From a bacterium (GTDB lineage: Bacteria > Bacillota_I > Bacilli_A > Izemoplasmatales > Izemoplasmataceae): a stretch of DNA of 45,066 nt. Below the pieces are notes generated by a model. The model searched no databases. It saw only the letters and a list, made by a program, of their open reading frames with translations, and was not told the origin of the DNA. Positions 19,057 through 29,160 of the stretch are shown here, one piece after another. Numbering within the stretch: the first letter of the stretch is position 1; each line of letters begins with the position of its first letter. The position numbers and the translations under genes were made by a program. The stretch spans positions 1-45,066 of the forward strand of contig JAGYML010000005.1 in the NCBI GenBank assembly GCA_018400615.1, written 5' to 3'.

Positions 19057-19569
19057 ATGTCACGCGCACATGAGATATACATGACGTATGAAGGAGTGGT
19101 TTATGCAGTGCTTTACAATAGATTCTTAAGGATTGCCAAAACGTTGAACGAAGAATTGAATATAACCCCGTTGCTTTATGGGTCACTGGGTCTGGAAAGA
19201 GCTTCAAACATTTCATTTGATCCACAGGATATAGACATTCTTGTACCAAAAAGGTATCTGAATGGCGAACTTTGGTTGACGTTAAAGGAAACCTTGGAAA
19301 ACATTGGTTATACGCTTGTTGACTTGGAAGAACATGCGTTTTCGAAACAAGCCGTCATGATAGGCATCGCAACCATTGAAGATTTATATCCCTTTGCGGA
19401 AATAGATTACACTGAATTAAGTGTCGTTGATAACGAGGGCATTAAGTACAAGGTGTTGGATTTAAATGATTATCTGAAGGTTTATAACCAGTCTTTGAAA
19501 GATGGCTACAGAAAAACCAAGAATAAACAGGATCAGGATAAGATAGACAAAATCAAGACCTTATTATAA
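19057..19569 (+). CDS. Hypothetical protein with nucleotidyltransferase-like signature
   Basis: LYGSLGLER...DPQDIDILVPKRY resembles GS-x(n)-DxD of MNT-type nucleotidyltransferases; intact ORF with GGAGG upstream. Confidence 0.45.
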   Translation: MSRAHEIYMTYEGVVYAVLYNRFLRIAKTLNEELNITPLLYGSLGLERASNISFDPQDIDILVPKRYLNGELWLTLKETLENIGYTLVDLEEHAFSKQAVMIGIATIEDLYPFAEIDYTELSVVDNEGIKYKVLDLNDYLKVYNQSLKDGYRKTKNKQDQDKIDKIKTLL

Positions 19570-19589
19570 AGAACTGCTGGAGGTATACA

Positions 19590-20060
19590 ATGAATGAGGA
19601 AACCCTGAACGAAAGATTTGAATATTGGAAGACAGTATTGAGATTGAAAGACAGTTGGGATGTCAAGATGGAATTGGTTGACGATTCTTCATTCAATAAG
19701 ACAGGCGATTTCAGAGTGGATCCCGATGATAGAAAAGCCGTGTTATTGATTAATACAAAGAATCCTTACACCCTCAACCTGGAAGAAGTCATAGTCCATG
19801 AATTATTGCATCTCAAACTTTATCCGCTCGACCAGGTGACTGAAGGCTTGATAGAATCACATTATGAAGAAGGCACGAATGCCAAAGATTTTGCGACTTC
19901 TCAGTTCATGACCACGCTTGAACAGACCGTAGCTGAACTGACCAAATGCTTTTTACTGATGCATGGCAAAGACAAGAAGCTGTCATTTGGCAGGGTTGAA
20001 AAGCATGCAAGTTTCAATGAACTTTACAAGGATTTGAAACCATATAACAATGAGGATTGA
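19590..20060 (+). CDS. Putative zinc metallopeptidase-like protein (HExxH)
   Basis: VIVHELLHLKLYP motif in a 156 aa ORF with GGAGG SD. Confidence 0.5.
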   Translation: MNEETLNERFEYWKTVLRLKDSWDVKMELVDDSSFNKTGDFRVDPDDRKAVLLINTKNPYTLNLEEVIVHELLHLKLYPLDQVTEGLIESHYEEGTNAKDFATSQFMTTLEQTVAELTKCFLLMHGKDKKLSFGRVEKHASFNELYKDLKPYNNED

Positions 20061-20068
20061 ATAAGTGA

Positions 20069-20554
20069 ATGGAATTAACCAATATTAGGAGGGATAAAAT
20101 CAAGAAACTGATGGAAGCACCAATTCTAATCGTGCCGCTTGTCATTTTTCTATTCTCAACGATTTTACCATTTTATCAAGGAGAAGGGGTTGAAACTTCG
20201 CTCATCTTGCAAGAGCCAATTGGGCTTGGAGGCATTTCAGGGACCCTTTTCCTCATCACATTCATGGGGCTTTTGGGAACAAAGTTCTATCACATAAAAA
20301 GCCCGGTTTTTTTGGCACTTGGCAAAGGGCTTTATGTGAGTTACGCCACACTGGCTCTATTGATGCTTGTGCAAGCTGTTTTGATGAACGGTGCTCCGAT
20401 GTTTGGGGCCGGGTCAACAGCCACACCCGGCATTGGAATGGTACTTGGATTCGTAGGGGTCGCATTATCGTATGGCGCACTTATCTACCTTGTAGGCTTA
20501 CCCTATATCAAGGCTATCAGGGAAGAAGTCCATCAGGCATCACAAAAAAGGTGA
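20069..20554 (+). CDS. Hypothetical multi-TM membrane protein
   Basis: Intact hydrophobic ORF in the same operon direction, followed by a terminator. Confidence 0.5.
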   Translation: MELTNIRRDKIKKLMEAPILIVPLVIFLFSTILPFYQGEGVETSLILQEPIGLGGISGTLFLITFMGLLGTKFYHIKSPVFLALGKGLYVSYATLALLMLVQAVLMNGAPMFGAGSTATPGIGMVLGFVGVALSYGALIYLVGLPYIKAIREEVHQASQKR

Positions 20555-20578
20555 ATCACTACAGATTCACCTTTTTTT
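20544..20578. terminator. Bidirectional terminator between convergent units
   Basis: AAAAAAGGTGAATC-ACTACA-GATTCACCTTTTTTT. Confidence 0.85.
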
Positions 20579-20622
20579 GAGAAGGGTAATTTTCTTTTTG
20601 TCATAGCTATTTAGATACTTAA

Positions 20623-22119
20623 TCAATCTATACGGAAATGACACCCGATACTTTTGGGACGCTTCAAGGCATCCCTGACTATACTCAGGGACACGTCTAG
20701 CATGTTCAAGGTTTCGTAGTAACGTTTGGTATGATTGGGGTAGCGAATCAATGTATCATAAAGGCCTTTAAGTTCCTTATTGGCTTTTTCAAGACCATGC
20801 TTCCTTCTAACTATGCCAACGTGTTCTTCCATGATGGAGCGAATTTTTTTTCGCACGGGTCCATAGTGGTAACTGGCCGCCTGTCCATAGTTGAAAACGG
20901 GTGCCTGGGTTTCAGTGTGAACCATTGAATTGATTGTATTTGCGATGCGTCTTCCAAATACGACGCACTCCAACAGTGAATTGCTGGCGAGACGGTTTGC
21001 CCCATGCACACCTGTGGATGCACATTCACCAAGTGCGAACAAATGGTTTATATCGGTTTCTCCGTGTAGATTTGTCTTTATGCCACCAATGTTGAAGTGT
21101 TCTACCGGGGCAATGGGAATGAGATCCTTCCCAAGACCGTAACCGCGGGTTTCAAGTTCTTTTTGGATGGTAGGAAAACGTTGTTTCAAATAGTGTGAAT
21201 CGAGGTGGCGCGTATCGAGAAAGACATGGTCACTCCAGGTATCATACATTTCCCTGTGGATGCCTTGAGAGACGATATCTCTGGGCGCGAGATCCGCATT
21301 TTCATGGTATTTTTCCATGAAGGCTTCGCCCTTCATGTTTTTTAACACGGCGCCTTCACCGCGGACAGCCTCGGAAATCAAAAAGCGTCTGCCTTCTGGA
21401 TTTTCCGGATCGAAAAAAGCAGTGGGATGGAACTGTACGAACGCCATTTTTTCAATCGTCGTCCCAGCGCGTTTGGCCATGGCGATGCCATCACCAGTGG
21501 CAATCGGTGGGTTGGTGCTTGCGGCGTAGACTGAACCGATGCCTCCGGTAGCGACGATGATATTGGAAGCTGAAAACAGAACAGTATTGTTGGATTCATC
21601 AAGCGCGCTTAGTCCTTGGACCTCTCCGTTATCAACAGCGAGGTCGATGGCCATGGTCTGTTCGAAGATTCTTATGTTTTTACGTTGTTTGACTTCTTTT
21701 TGCAAGGCGTTCATGATGTCCTTGCCAGTGGCGTCTCCACCACTGTGAAGGACTCTTGAAGTACTGTGTCCGCCTTCAAGGGTAGTCAGGAACCCTCCGG
21801 ATGCGTCCTTGTCGAATTGGACCCCCTCTTTAAGCAACAGCTCGATGTTTTCATGGGCCTCATTGACGAGACACTTTACCGCGTCCATATCATTCAGATG
21901 GTGGCCGGCTGTAAGAGTATCTTCAATATGGGCTTCAAGTAAAGCTTTTTCATGCTTCATTTCAGCGGCAATGCCACCTTGGGCAAGTCTGGAGTTCGAT
22001 TCCTTCAAAGCGGTTTTCACAAGCAAAATGACCGATTTGTCCGGGTCAAGCAGTAAAGCGGTATAAAGGCCTGAAAGGCCGGCTCCGACAATGACAGTAT
22101 CAGCATGTTCATGTCTCAT
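20623..22119 (-). CDS. nadB: L-aspartate oxidase
   Basis: GAGLSGLYTAL FAD motif, SRLAQGGIAAE, HPTAFF, GGIKTNLHGETDINHLFALGECASTGVHGANRLASNSLLE; adjacent to nadA and nadC. Confidence 0.95.
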   Translation of the reverse strand: MRHEHADTVIVGAGLSGLYTALLLDPDKSVILLVKTALKESNSRLAQGGIAAEMKHEKALLEAHIEDTLTAGHHLNDMDAVKCLVNEAHENIELLLKEGVQFDKDASGGFLTTLEGGHSTSRVLHSGGDATGKDIMNALQKEVKQRKNIRIFEQTMAIDLAVDNGEVQGLSALDESNNTVLFSASNIIVATGGIGSVYAASTNPPIATGDGIAMAKRAGTTIEKMAFVQFHPTAFFDPENPEGRRFLISEAVRGEGAVLKNMKGEAFMEKYHENADLAPRDIVSQGIHREMYDTWSDHVFLDTRHLDSHYLKQRFPTIQKELETRGYGLGKDLIPIAPVEHFNIGGIKTNLHGETDINHLFALGECASTGVHGANRLASNSLLECVVFGRRIANTINSMVHTETQAPVFNYGQAASYHYGPVRKKIRSIMEEHVGIVRRKHGLEKANKELKGLYDTLIRYPNHTKRYYETLNMLDVSLSIVRDALKRPKSIGCHFRID

Positions 22120-23030
22120 TGTCGACTGAGTTCCATCATCAAATCAATGGCCTTTTTCGCGTCTTTCATGATGGACTCTTCCACCTCGATTTCATGGGTG
22201 TTGTCCCGCAAGGCTTCATAGACGGTTTGAAGGTCGGTCTTTTTCATGTTTCGACACTTAAGGTCTTCGCTTAGAACCGTGAAACGCTTATCCGGGGCTT
22301 CTTTTTTCATCTGGTGAAGAAGGCCCTTTTCAGTACCAACGATGTAGTGTGCATGGTTGCTTTCTTTGGCAAAGTTGATAAGGCCACTTGTGCCACCAAC
22401 ATAATCGGCTTCATCGATAACGGAGAGCGGGGCTTCGGGATGGACGATGAGCGCGGCATCCGGGTAGGCTTTACGCATGGCATCCACGTCTTTGAGGGTG
22501 AGGTTGTTGTGGATGCAGCAAAATCCCGGCCAGACTTCCATGTCAAGATTGTAAGCTCGCCTGACATAGCTGCCAAGATTCTTATCAGGGACGTAAAGCA
22601 GGGGGTCATTCTTGAAGTGATCAATGACGCGTTCAAAATTCGAACTGGTTACGCATACGTCACTCAAGGCTTTGACGCTTGCAGTGGAGTTTACATAACA
22701 AATGACTTTGCGTTCCGGGTTTTCCTGCTTGTAGGTCTTCAATTGTTCATGGGTGATTGTGTCCGCCATCGGACAGCCGGCGTCGGCTGCGGGTAGAAGC
22801 ACGGTTTTCTCAGGGGAGAGAATCTTTGCGGTTTCCGCCATGAAGTGTACCCCGCAAAACACAATGGTTTTGGCATCCGTCTGACTTGCGGTGACGCTCA
22901 GTTTATAGGAATCCCCGACTACATCGGCGATGTCTTGAACTTCGGGTGGTTGATAATAATGCGCAAGTATGATTGCCTTGCGGTCCTTTTTAAGATGTTT
23001 GATTTCTTTAATGAGGGTTGCGTTATTCAT
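22116..23030 (-). CDS. nadA: Quinolinate synthase
   Basis: ILAHYYQPPEVQDIADVVGDS, VFCGVHFMAETAKIL, HPEAP; 4 nt overlap with nadB. Confidence 0.95.
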   Translation of the reverse strand: MNNATLIKEIKHLKKDRKAIILAHYYQPPEVQDIADVVGDSYKLSVTASQTDAKTIVFCGVHFMAETAKILSPEKTVLLPAADAGCPMADTITHEQLKTYKQENPERKVICYVNSTASVKALSDVCVTSSNFERVIDHFKNDPLLYVPDKNLGSYVRRAYNLDMEVWPGFCCIHNNLTLKDVDAMRKAYPDAALIVHPEAPLSVIDEADYVGGTSGLINFAKESNHAHYIVGTEKGLLHQMKKEAPDKRFTVLSEDLKCRNMKKTDLQTVYEALRDNTHEIEVEESIMKDAKKAIDLMMELSRQ

Positions 23031-23871
23031 GGGTGTCCTCCTCGAATTTCAGACTGATATCGAAAGCGGAAACCGAGTGTGTCAACGCCCCTACAGAGAT
23101 AGCATCTACACCGGTATCGGCGACACTTGAGACGCGCTCGAGGGTCATGTTGCCACTCGCTTCCAAGAACTTGTTTTTCCGGTTCATCTCTACACATGCG
23201 CGCATGGTGTTTAAATCCATGTTATCAAGCATGATGCGATCTGCATCGGTCTTCAAGGCCTCTTTGAACTGTTCGATGGATTCGACTTCAATTTCGATTT
23301 CCTTGCCTTTGCCTACATAATCTCTGGCAGTCTTCACGGCGTTTTGAATGTTGCCGGCCGCACTGATGTGGTTGTCCTTAATCATGACCATGTCGGAAAG
23401 TGAGAACCTGTGGTTGACACCGCCTCCGTCCTTCACGGCGCGTTTGTCAAGCATGCGTAGGTTCGGCAGTGTTTTGCGTGTGTCATAGATCTTGCAGTCA
23501 GTGTCCCTTACGGCGTCCGTGAATTGTCGTGTCATGGTCGCGATGCCCGACATTCTCTGCAAAATATTGAGTGCGGTACGTTCGCCTTTCAGGATCGAGG
23601 CTGTTTTGCCCTTGATGGTGGCGAGTTTCTCTCCTTTTTTAACAAGAGATCCGTTATCGACCATCATGGACATCTCTATGGATGCATCCACCTGTTTCAA
23701 GACTGCTTCGAATATATCAAGTCCCGATACAGTGCCTTCAGCCTTGGCAATTAAGTAAGCCTTTGATTGTTGTGATGTGAATAGCGCGTCCGTAGTCACA
23801 TCGCCATCAGGCATGTCCTCAATCAATGCATTTTCAATGATCAATCTTAACCATTTATCCATGTTTATCAT
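23023..23871 (-). CDS. nadC: Nicotinate-nucleotide pyrophosphorylase (carboxylating)
   Basis: EDMPDGDVTTDAL, RMSGIATMTRQF, DTRKTLPNLRMLDKRAVKDGGGVNHRFSLSDMVMIKDNH. Start may be the internal ATG at 23862. Confidence 0.95.
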   Translation of the reverse strand: MINMDKWLRLIIENALIEDMPDGDVTTDALFTSQQSKAYLIAKAEGTVSGLDIFEAVLKQVDASIEMSMMVDNGSLVKKGEKLATIKGKTASILKGERTALNILQRMSGIATMTRQFTDAVRDTDCKIYDTRKTLPNLRMLDKRAVKDGGGVNHRFSLSDMVMIKDNHISAAGNIQNAVKTARDYVGKGKEIEIEVESIEQFKEALKTDADRIMLDNMDLNTMRACVEMNRKNKFLEASGNMTLERVSSVADTGVDAISVGALTHSVSAFDISLKFEEDTHE

Positions 23872-23895
23872 CCTTTAACAAGTATTCTCAAGAAA

Positions 23896-23931
23896 AATCC
23901 ATAGGTAAGTATGGATTGGACTTCAATTATA
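23896..23931 (-). promoter_or_regulatory. nadCAB promoter with downstream inverted-repeat operator
   Basis: Minus strand extended -10 TGCTATAAT (TATAAT 23926-23931); AATCCATA-N6-TATGGATT (23896-23917) at about the start of transcription. Confidence 0.55.
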
Positions 23932-24022
23932 GCATACAGTCGGGCTGTTATTATAATTAGGAGAGAAAAAGTCATGGATTATTTGTAACTTCTCTATAGT
24001 CATCATGGCTTTTGGGTGGGGC

Positions 24023-25750
24023 TCATGTGGTCTTCAATTGATTTTGAACAAGGCCTGCATAGAGACCTTGTTGATTCATCAAATCATTATGGGATCCTTG
24101 TTCGACGATGCGTCCTTTATCCACCACAAATATGGTATCGACGTGTTTGATGGTGGAAAGTCGGTGAGCGATAATCAGGGAGGTCTTGTTTTTCATCAAC
24201 CTCACCAGGGCTTGTTGAATGATTTTTTCACTGGTGTTGTCAAGCGCACTGGTGGCCTCGTCCAAAAGAAGGATGGGGGCATCTTTCAAGATGGCGCGTG
24301 CAATCGCTATGCGTTGTCTCTGACCGCCTGAAAGGGTTGCGCCATTTTCACCTATCACGGTGTCATACCCGTCTTTCAATGATTTAATGAATTGGTGTGC
24401 GTTTGCGGCTTTGGCCGCTTCCACAATGCTTTCATAATCCTTGTCCAAAGACCCATAGGCAATGTTTTCCTTTACCGTGCCCTCGAATACGTGGGCGTCC
24501 TGAGGCACGTAGCTGATGTGTTTACGGATTTCTTTGAGAGTGAAGGCATTGGCGTTTTCGCCGCTTAAGCCCATTGACCCGGATTTTACTTGATGGAATT
24601 GAAGCAAGACTTTGAATACGGTGGATTTACCGCCTCCCGATGGGCCTACGAGGGCCGCTGATCTCCCCTGTTCAAGTGTTAGGGAGATGCCGTCCAGGAC
24701 ATTTGTCTTGTCATAGGAGAAGACGACATTTTCCATTGCAAGTGCGACTTGTTTTGAAGGGGTAGAGGGATCAAACTCGTGATACGTGGGTTCTTCTTCT
24801 TCATCCAGTGTTTCAAATACACGCTCGCCTGCGGCGAGTGAGGACTGCAGGTTGGAAATGAAGGTGCCAAGGCCGCGAATCAATGTGGTGACACCGTTTT
24901 GAAGCTGGACGATGGCGACGATGACCCCGACACTCGTCATGCCTTTTAAGACGAGGTAGGCACCAAATCCCGTGAGACCGATGAAACTGCCAAAACCAAA
25001 TAAGGTATTGAGTCCATCGATGGAAGCTTGTTTGTTGATTTTGTCTTTGGAATAGGCGTAGACGTCTTCGTTGCTGGAGACGAACTTATCCAGTATCAGG
25101 TTTTGAATGTTGAATATGCGAATGACTCGGATGCCCGATATGATGTTGCTGAGTTTAGTATTGAGGATACCCAGGTGTTTTTGCACATTTCTTGAAACCC
25201 GTCTTAAGCGTTTTGCATATAGTGTGTTGAACACATAGGAAAAACTGGCGCTTAAGACAGCTACGAGGGCGAGTCGCCATTCGATATAGAACATGACGAT
25301 ACCGGTACCCAGACCGGTAATCAGATTGACCATGAATCGTAGAAGGTGCTCAGTGTAGGCACGTTCCATCTCGGCGATGTCATTGGTGAGGCGCGAAGAT
25401 ATTTCCGCGCTGTGGCTGCTTTTGAAATAGGGAATGGGAAGTTTGGTAAGTTTATTAAAGGCTTTTTTTCGGATGAAACCGGTCGTATGTACCGTGGCTT
25501 TCAGTGCCAGATAGGAAAACAGGGGAAAAAGCATGAACATGACAGAAGCAAAAATGAGATACCCGGTGATGTTGTCAATGGCGGCTGAAAAATCACCGGT
25601 TTCAAGCGTATCAAAGAGGGTAAGGAACATGAGGGCTATTTGCGTCTGGAATAAAAACATCGCTCCGCTCATGCCGATGACGCCGATTACATATATTTTT
25701 CTGACACCTTTCATGGCATCAAAGATACGTCTAAAGGTTTTCTTTTTCAT
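24023..25750 (-). CDS. ABC transporter, fused permease/ATPase (exporter half)
   Basis: GPSGGGKST Walker A, LSGGQRQRIAIARA signature, LLLDEATSALD; ATG 25750 has AAGGAG SD. Confidence 0.92.
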   Translation of the reverse strand: MKKKTFRRIFDAMKGVRKIYVIGVIGMSGAMFLFQTQIALMFLTLFDTLETGDFSAAIDNITGYLIFASVMFMLFPLFSYLALKATVHTTGFIRKKAFNKLTKLPIPYFKSSHSAEISSRLTNDIAEMERAYTEHLLRFMVNLITGLGTGIVMFYIEWRLALVAVLSASFSYVFNTLYAKRLRRVSRNVQKHLGILNTKLSNIISGIRVIRIFNIQNLILDKFVSSNEDVYAYSKDKINKQASIDGLNTLFGFGSFIGLTGFGAYLVLKGMTSVGVIVAIVQLQNGVTTLIRGLGTFISNLQSSLAAGERVFETLDEEEEPTYHEFDPSTPSKQVALAMENVVFSYDKTNVLDGISLTLEQGRSAALVGPSGGGKSTVFKVLLQFHQVKSGSMGLSGENANAFTLKEIRKHISYVPQDAHVFEGTVKENIAYGSLDKDYESIVEAAKAANAHQFIKSLKDGYDTVIGENGATLSGGQRQRIAIARAILKDAPILLLDEATSALDNTSEKIIQQALVRLMKNKTSLIIAHRLSTIKHVDTIFVVDKGRIVEQGSHNDLMNQQGLYAGLVQNQLKTT

Positions 25751-27491
25751 CGTCGGATTCTCCTTTGCGCATCTCTTCTTCATAAAGCTTGCTGTAAAGA
25801 CCGTTTTTATGAAGCAGGGTTTCGTGGGTGCCTTGTTCTTTTACTTCTCCGTCACTGATTACATAGATTCTATCGACATTTCTGATAGTGGATAAGCGAT
25901 GCGCGATGATGATGGATGTCTTTTTCTCAAGAAACGGATCAAGAGCCTTTTGGATCATCTGTTCACTTTCACTGTCAAGCGCGCTCGTGGCTTCATCGAG
26001 AAGAAGAATGGGAGCATCCTTGAGCATGGCCCGTGCAATGGCTATGCGTTGTTTCTGCCCGCCTGAAAGTGAATCGCCTAGCTCACTGAGTGGAGTATCA
26101 TAGTCCCGCTCCAAGTCTTCTATGAAGATGTGGGCATAGGCATTTTTAGCGGCGATTCTGATCATCTGGCTATCTGCCGATTCATTCCCATGTCCGATAT
26201 TTTCACGTATTGATTCAGGAAACAAGAACGTGTCCTGTGAGACAAGGGCAAGATGGTCTCTTAGATTTTTCAGTTTCCATTCTCTGATTTCATGGCCCCC
26301 GACACTGACCTCGCCTTCATAGGTATCGTAATAGCCGGTTATCAACTTGGCGAGCGTACTTTTACCCCCACCGGAAGGCCCGACAAGGGCAATGGATTCA
26401 TTTGAGTCCACTGTAAGGTCAAGATTATTGATGACCGGAGTCTTATCTCCCGGATAGGTAAAAGAGACTCGATTGAATTTGATGAGTGGTGAGGTGTTTT
26501 CAAATTCAAATGCGTATCCAGACTGTCGTTCGTCTTCGCTATCAAGGGTTTCGAATATACGTTCTGCACTCGCGAGATCACGTTTGGCTTCACCAATCAT
26601 GACCGACATGTTTGAAAGTGGGAAGGTAAGCAGGTTAAGCAAATTGATGAACGCAAGCAATCCTCCAAGCGTCATTTCACCTTGTGTGACGAAGTAACCA
26701 CCAAGGATGAAAGTGGCGATGAACGGAAGAATCGAGAAGAACATGGAAAAAGCTTCCAGCATGGCGCGCCTTTTGGCGAGCTGCTCCCCACCTTTCACGC
26801 TTTCCTCGACGGCTGCGTGATGTTTGGTTTCAAGGGGGCGTTCCAGGGTGTAGGCCTTGGCGACTTCAACCCCTTTTATGTAGTCTGTAACCGTCTGGTT
26901 GACAAGTCCAAGTTTCTGTTGGACCTTTTTACTTACAGGGCCGATCGGTTTTGAAAGCAATGTGGCCCCGACAACGAGTATGGGAAGCAAGATGAGGGTA
27001 GCGAGTGTGAGTTTCCAGGAAAGAAAAAGCAGTACACCAAATGCGAGGATGGCGGACAAGGGAACTTCAATCAGTTCAGGAAGCAAGGACAATGTGAAGT
27101 TTCTTACCCGGTTCATGTCATTCGTACCGCGAGAAAGCGTATCCCCTGAATGGGAGGATTGCATGGTGTCAATCGAGACGGTATTCATCTTGGCCGCAAA
27201 GCGGTGTCTCAACTCTGCAAGGCCTCTTTCGGTGTACCCACCGAGCAATCGTGTCTTCATGAATTGTAAAAAAGCCAGAAGAAGTCCAACCGAAACTGTA
27301 ATGATGATCAAGTTGAAAAACACAGTTTGAGTTCCTTCGACTGCAGCATCAATCAAGAGTTTCAGGAGATAGCTGGCGCTTACGCTTAATCCCGAAATCA
27401 GAATGGTTGAAAAGACGCCTGCCAAAAGCATGGTCTTTTTAGGAAATAGGGCAACCAGGCGCCTGAGTGCGCTCTTATTCATTGTCTTCAT
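25731..27491 (-). CDS. ABC transporter, fused permease/ATPase (partner half)
   Basis: GPSGGGKSTLAKLI, LSGGQKQRIAIARA; overlaps the downstream partner, suggesting a heterodimer. Confidence 0.92.
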   Translation of the reverse strand: MKTMNKSALRRLVALFPKKTMLLAGVFSTILISGLSVSASYLLKLLIDAAVEGTQTVFFNLIIITVSVGLLLAFLQFMKTRLLGGYTERGLAELRHRFAAKMNTVSIDTMQSSHSGDTLSRGTNDMNRVRNFTLSLLPELIEVPLSAILAFGVLLFLSWKLTLATLILLPILVVGATLLSKPIGPVSKKVQQKLGLVNQTVTDYIKGVEVAKAYTLERPLETKHHAAVEESVKGGEQLAKRRAMLEAFSMFFSILPFIATFILGGYFVTQGEMTLGGLLAFINLLNLLTFPLSNMSVMIGEAKRDLASAERIFETLDSEDERQSGYAFEFENTSPLIKFNRVSFTYPGDKTPVINNLDLTVDSNESIALVGPSGGGKSTLAKLITGYYDTYEGEVSVGGHEIREWKLKNLRDHLALVSQDTFLFPESIRENIGHGNESADSQMIRIAAKNAYAHIFIEDLERDYDTPLSELGDSLSGGQKQRIAIARAMLKDAPILLLDEATSALDSESEQMIQKALDPFLEKKTSIIIAHRLSTIRNVDRIYVISDGEVKEQGTHETLLHKNGLYSKLYEEEMRKGESDDEKENL

Positions 27492-27683
27492 GGTATCAGT
27501 CCTTTGAATGTCTTAAACAAATGTGTGAATGACCATCATCTGTTTGAAATGTTATACAAATAACACTTTGATTTTAACAATTTATGATGAGAAAGTCATC
27601 TTATTTTCAGAATAGATTCATATGAAGTAAAAAATCACTCATAAAAACCGAAATATAGGAATAACATGGTGGGAATGAACCAT

Positions 27684-27709
27684 TAAAAATCCGCCCCAAA
27701 AGGACGGAT
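27684..27709 (-). terminator. Terminator of the rex/hydrogenase minus-strand operon
   Basis: Minus strand ATCCGTCCTTTTGGGGCGGATTTTTAA. Confidence 0.65.
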
Positions 27710-27736
27710 CAATATATTCATGATAGACTTGGATGG

Positions 27737-29149
27737 TTATTTCTGATACTCGAATACACGCACGGATTCTTCAATGGATTTCTCGTAGGCTTCCTTACCG
27801 TAATTATCGACTTCCTTGGCGTTTTTGGGTCCGTGGCTCAGACAACAAGGGCCCCCAATACAGCCACCTTCACAGGCCATGCCTTCAATGAAATTGGCTT
27901 TGAGTTTTCCGGCTTTGAGTTTTAGAAGTGCCCCTCTGGCTTCTTTGATGCCGTTGCAGGCGACGGGTTTGAAATCGAATTCGATAGACTGTTCCTTCAA
28001 GGCTTGTTCAACAGCGTCGCTGAGGCCACCGGATCGCGCAAAGATGCGTCCGTAGAAACTGGCGTTGTCAAGCGTGCTTTCCTTGAGATCAGGTAAGTTG
28101 ATTTCAAATGCGTCAATGAGTGCCTGGAGCTCTTCAAATGTGATGACATGGTCAACTTCTGTGTTCATGGCTTCTCGTTTCTTGGAGATACAAGGGCCTA
28201 TGAACATGATACCGGCATTGGGGTGCAATTCACGGATGAAATCCGCTACGATGGCCATGGGCGATTTGTTGTGGGATACATAGGGCTTGAGTGATGGGAA
28301 GTGTTTGTCGACATAGGCTACGAATGACGGACAACACGAACTGGTGAGGACCCCTTTTTGTGAGAGTTCCTTCGCTTCTTCCATGGCTGCATAATCCGCA
28401 CCAAGGGCCGCTTCAACCACATCGTCCACCCCGAGCATCTTGATACCGGTAATGACTTGTCCAAGAGAAGCGTAGGAAAATTGTGATGCAATGGAGGGTG
28501 CGACAATGGCGAAAATGCGTGTATCCTCCAGAGACTTGTTTTTGAACATCTTTACGGTTTCTGAAATTTCAGAGGTATCGCTGATGGCTCCAAAAGGACA
28601 TTGGTAGACACAGGCGCCGCATTCGATGCATTTTTCTTCATTGATCTTTGCGGCGTTGTTTTCATCCATGGTTATGGCATCCACATTGCAGGCTTTGACG
28701 CAAGGGCGTTCCTGTTTGATGATGGCGCTGTAGGGACAGACTTTCTCACAGCGTCCACACTCAATGCATTTCTCTTTGTCGATGACTGCGCGGTGGTGGA
28801 CATCAAAGCTGATGGCATCTTTGGGACAGGCTTTTTCACATCTGTGTGCGATGCAGCCACGACACGCTGCTGTAACTTCATATCCACCTACGGGACATTC
28901 ATCGCAGGCTTCTTCGATGACTTCGACTTTCAGGTCGCTCTCCTTGCGCCCTCCCAGTGCGAGTGACACGCGTTCTGTAAGGATATGGCGTTCCTTGTAG
29001 ACGCAACATCTGAAATGCGGTGTCTTACCAGGGATAATCTCGAAGGGAATGTCTCGGTAGGCGTTGACAAGGTCATCGTGCATGGCGTGTTTGGCTACGC
29101 CTTTCAAGACTTTGTATTTGAGTTCCTGGACTTTCGTGTCGAATAACAT
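27737..29149 (-). CDS. [FeFe]-hydrogenase, group-B-like, monomeric, with N-terminal ferredoxin-type clusters
   Basis: H-cluster motifs TSSCCPSFV, GPCISKKREA, EGMACEGGCIGGPC; several CxxCxxCxxxCP 4Fe-4S motifs. Confidence 0.88.
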   Translation of the reverse strand: MLFDTKVQELKYKVLKGVAKHAMHDDLVNAYRDIPFEIIPGKTPHFRCCVYKERHILTERVSLALGGRKESDLKVEVIEEACDECPVGGYEVTAACRGCIAHRCEKACPKDAISFDVHHRAVIDKEKCIECGRCEKVCPYSAIIKQERPCVKACNVDAITMDENNAAKINEEKCIECGACVYQCPFGAISDTSEISETVKMFKNKSLEDTRIFAIVAPSIASQFSYASLGQVITGIKMLGVDDVVEAALGADYAAMEEAKELSQKGVLTSSCCPSFVAYVDKHFPSLKPYVSHNKSPMAIVADFIRELHPNAGIMFIGPCISKKREAMNTEVDHVITFEELQALIDAFEINLPDLKESTLDNASFYGRIFARSGGLSDAVEQALKEQSIEFDFKPVACNGIKEARGALLKLKAGKLKANFIEGMACEGGCIGGPCCLSHGPKNAKEVDNYGKEAYEKSIEESVRVFEYQK

Positions 29150-29160
29150 AATAATCGCTC

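Noticed and set aside
22314-22796. 160 aa plus-strand ORF antisense to nadA
   Set aside because: Shadow of a highly conserved gene; no independent promoter or SD evidence.
28601-28966. 121 aa plus-strand ORF within the group-B-like hydrogenase
   Set aside because: Antisense to Cys-rich ferredoxin motifs, which explains the repeated Phe/Asp/Ala pattern.
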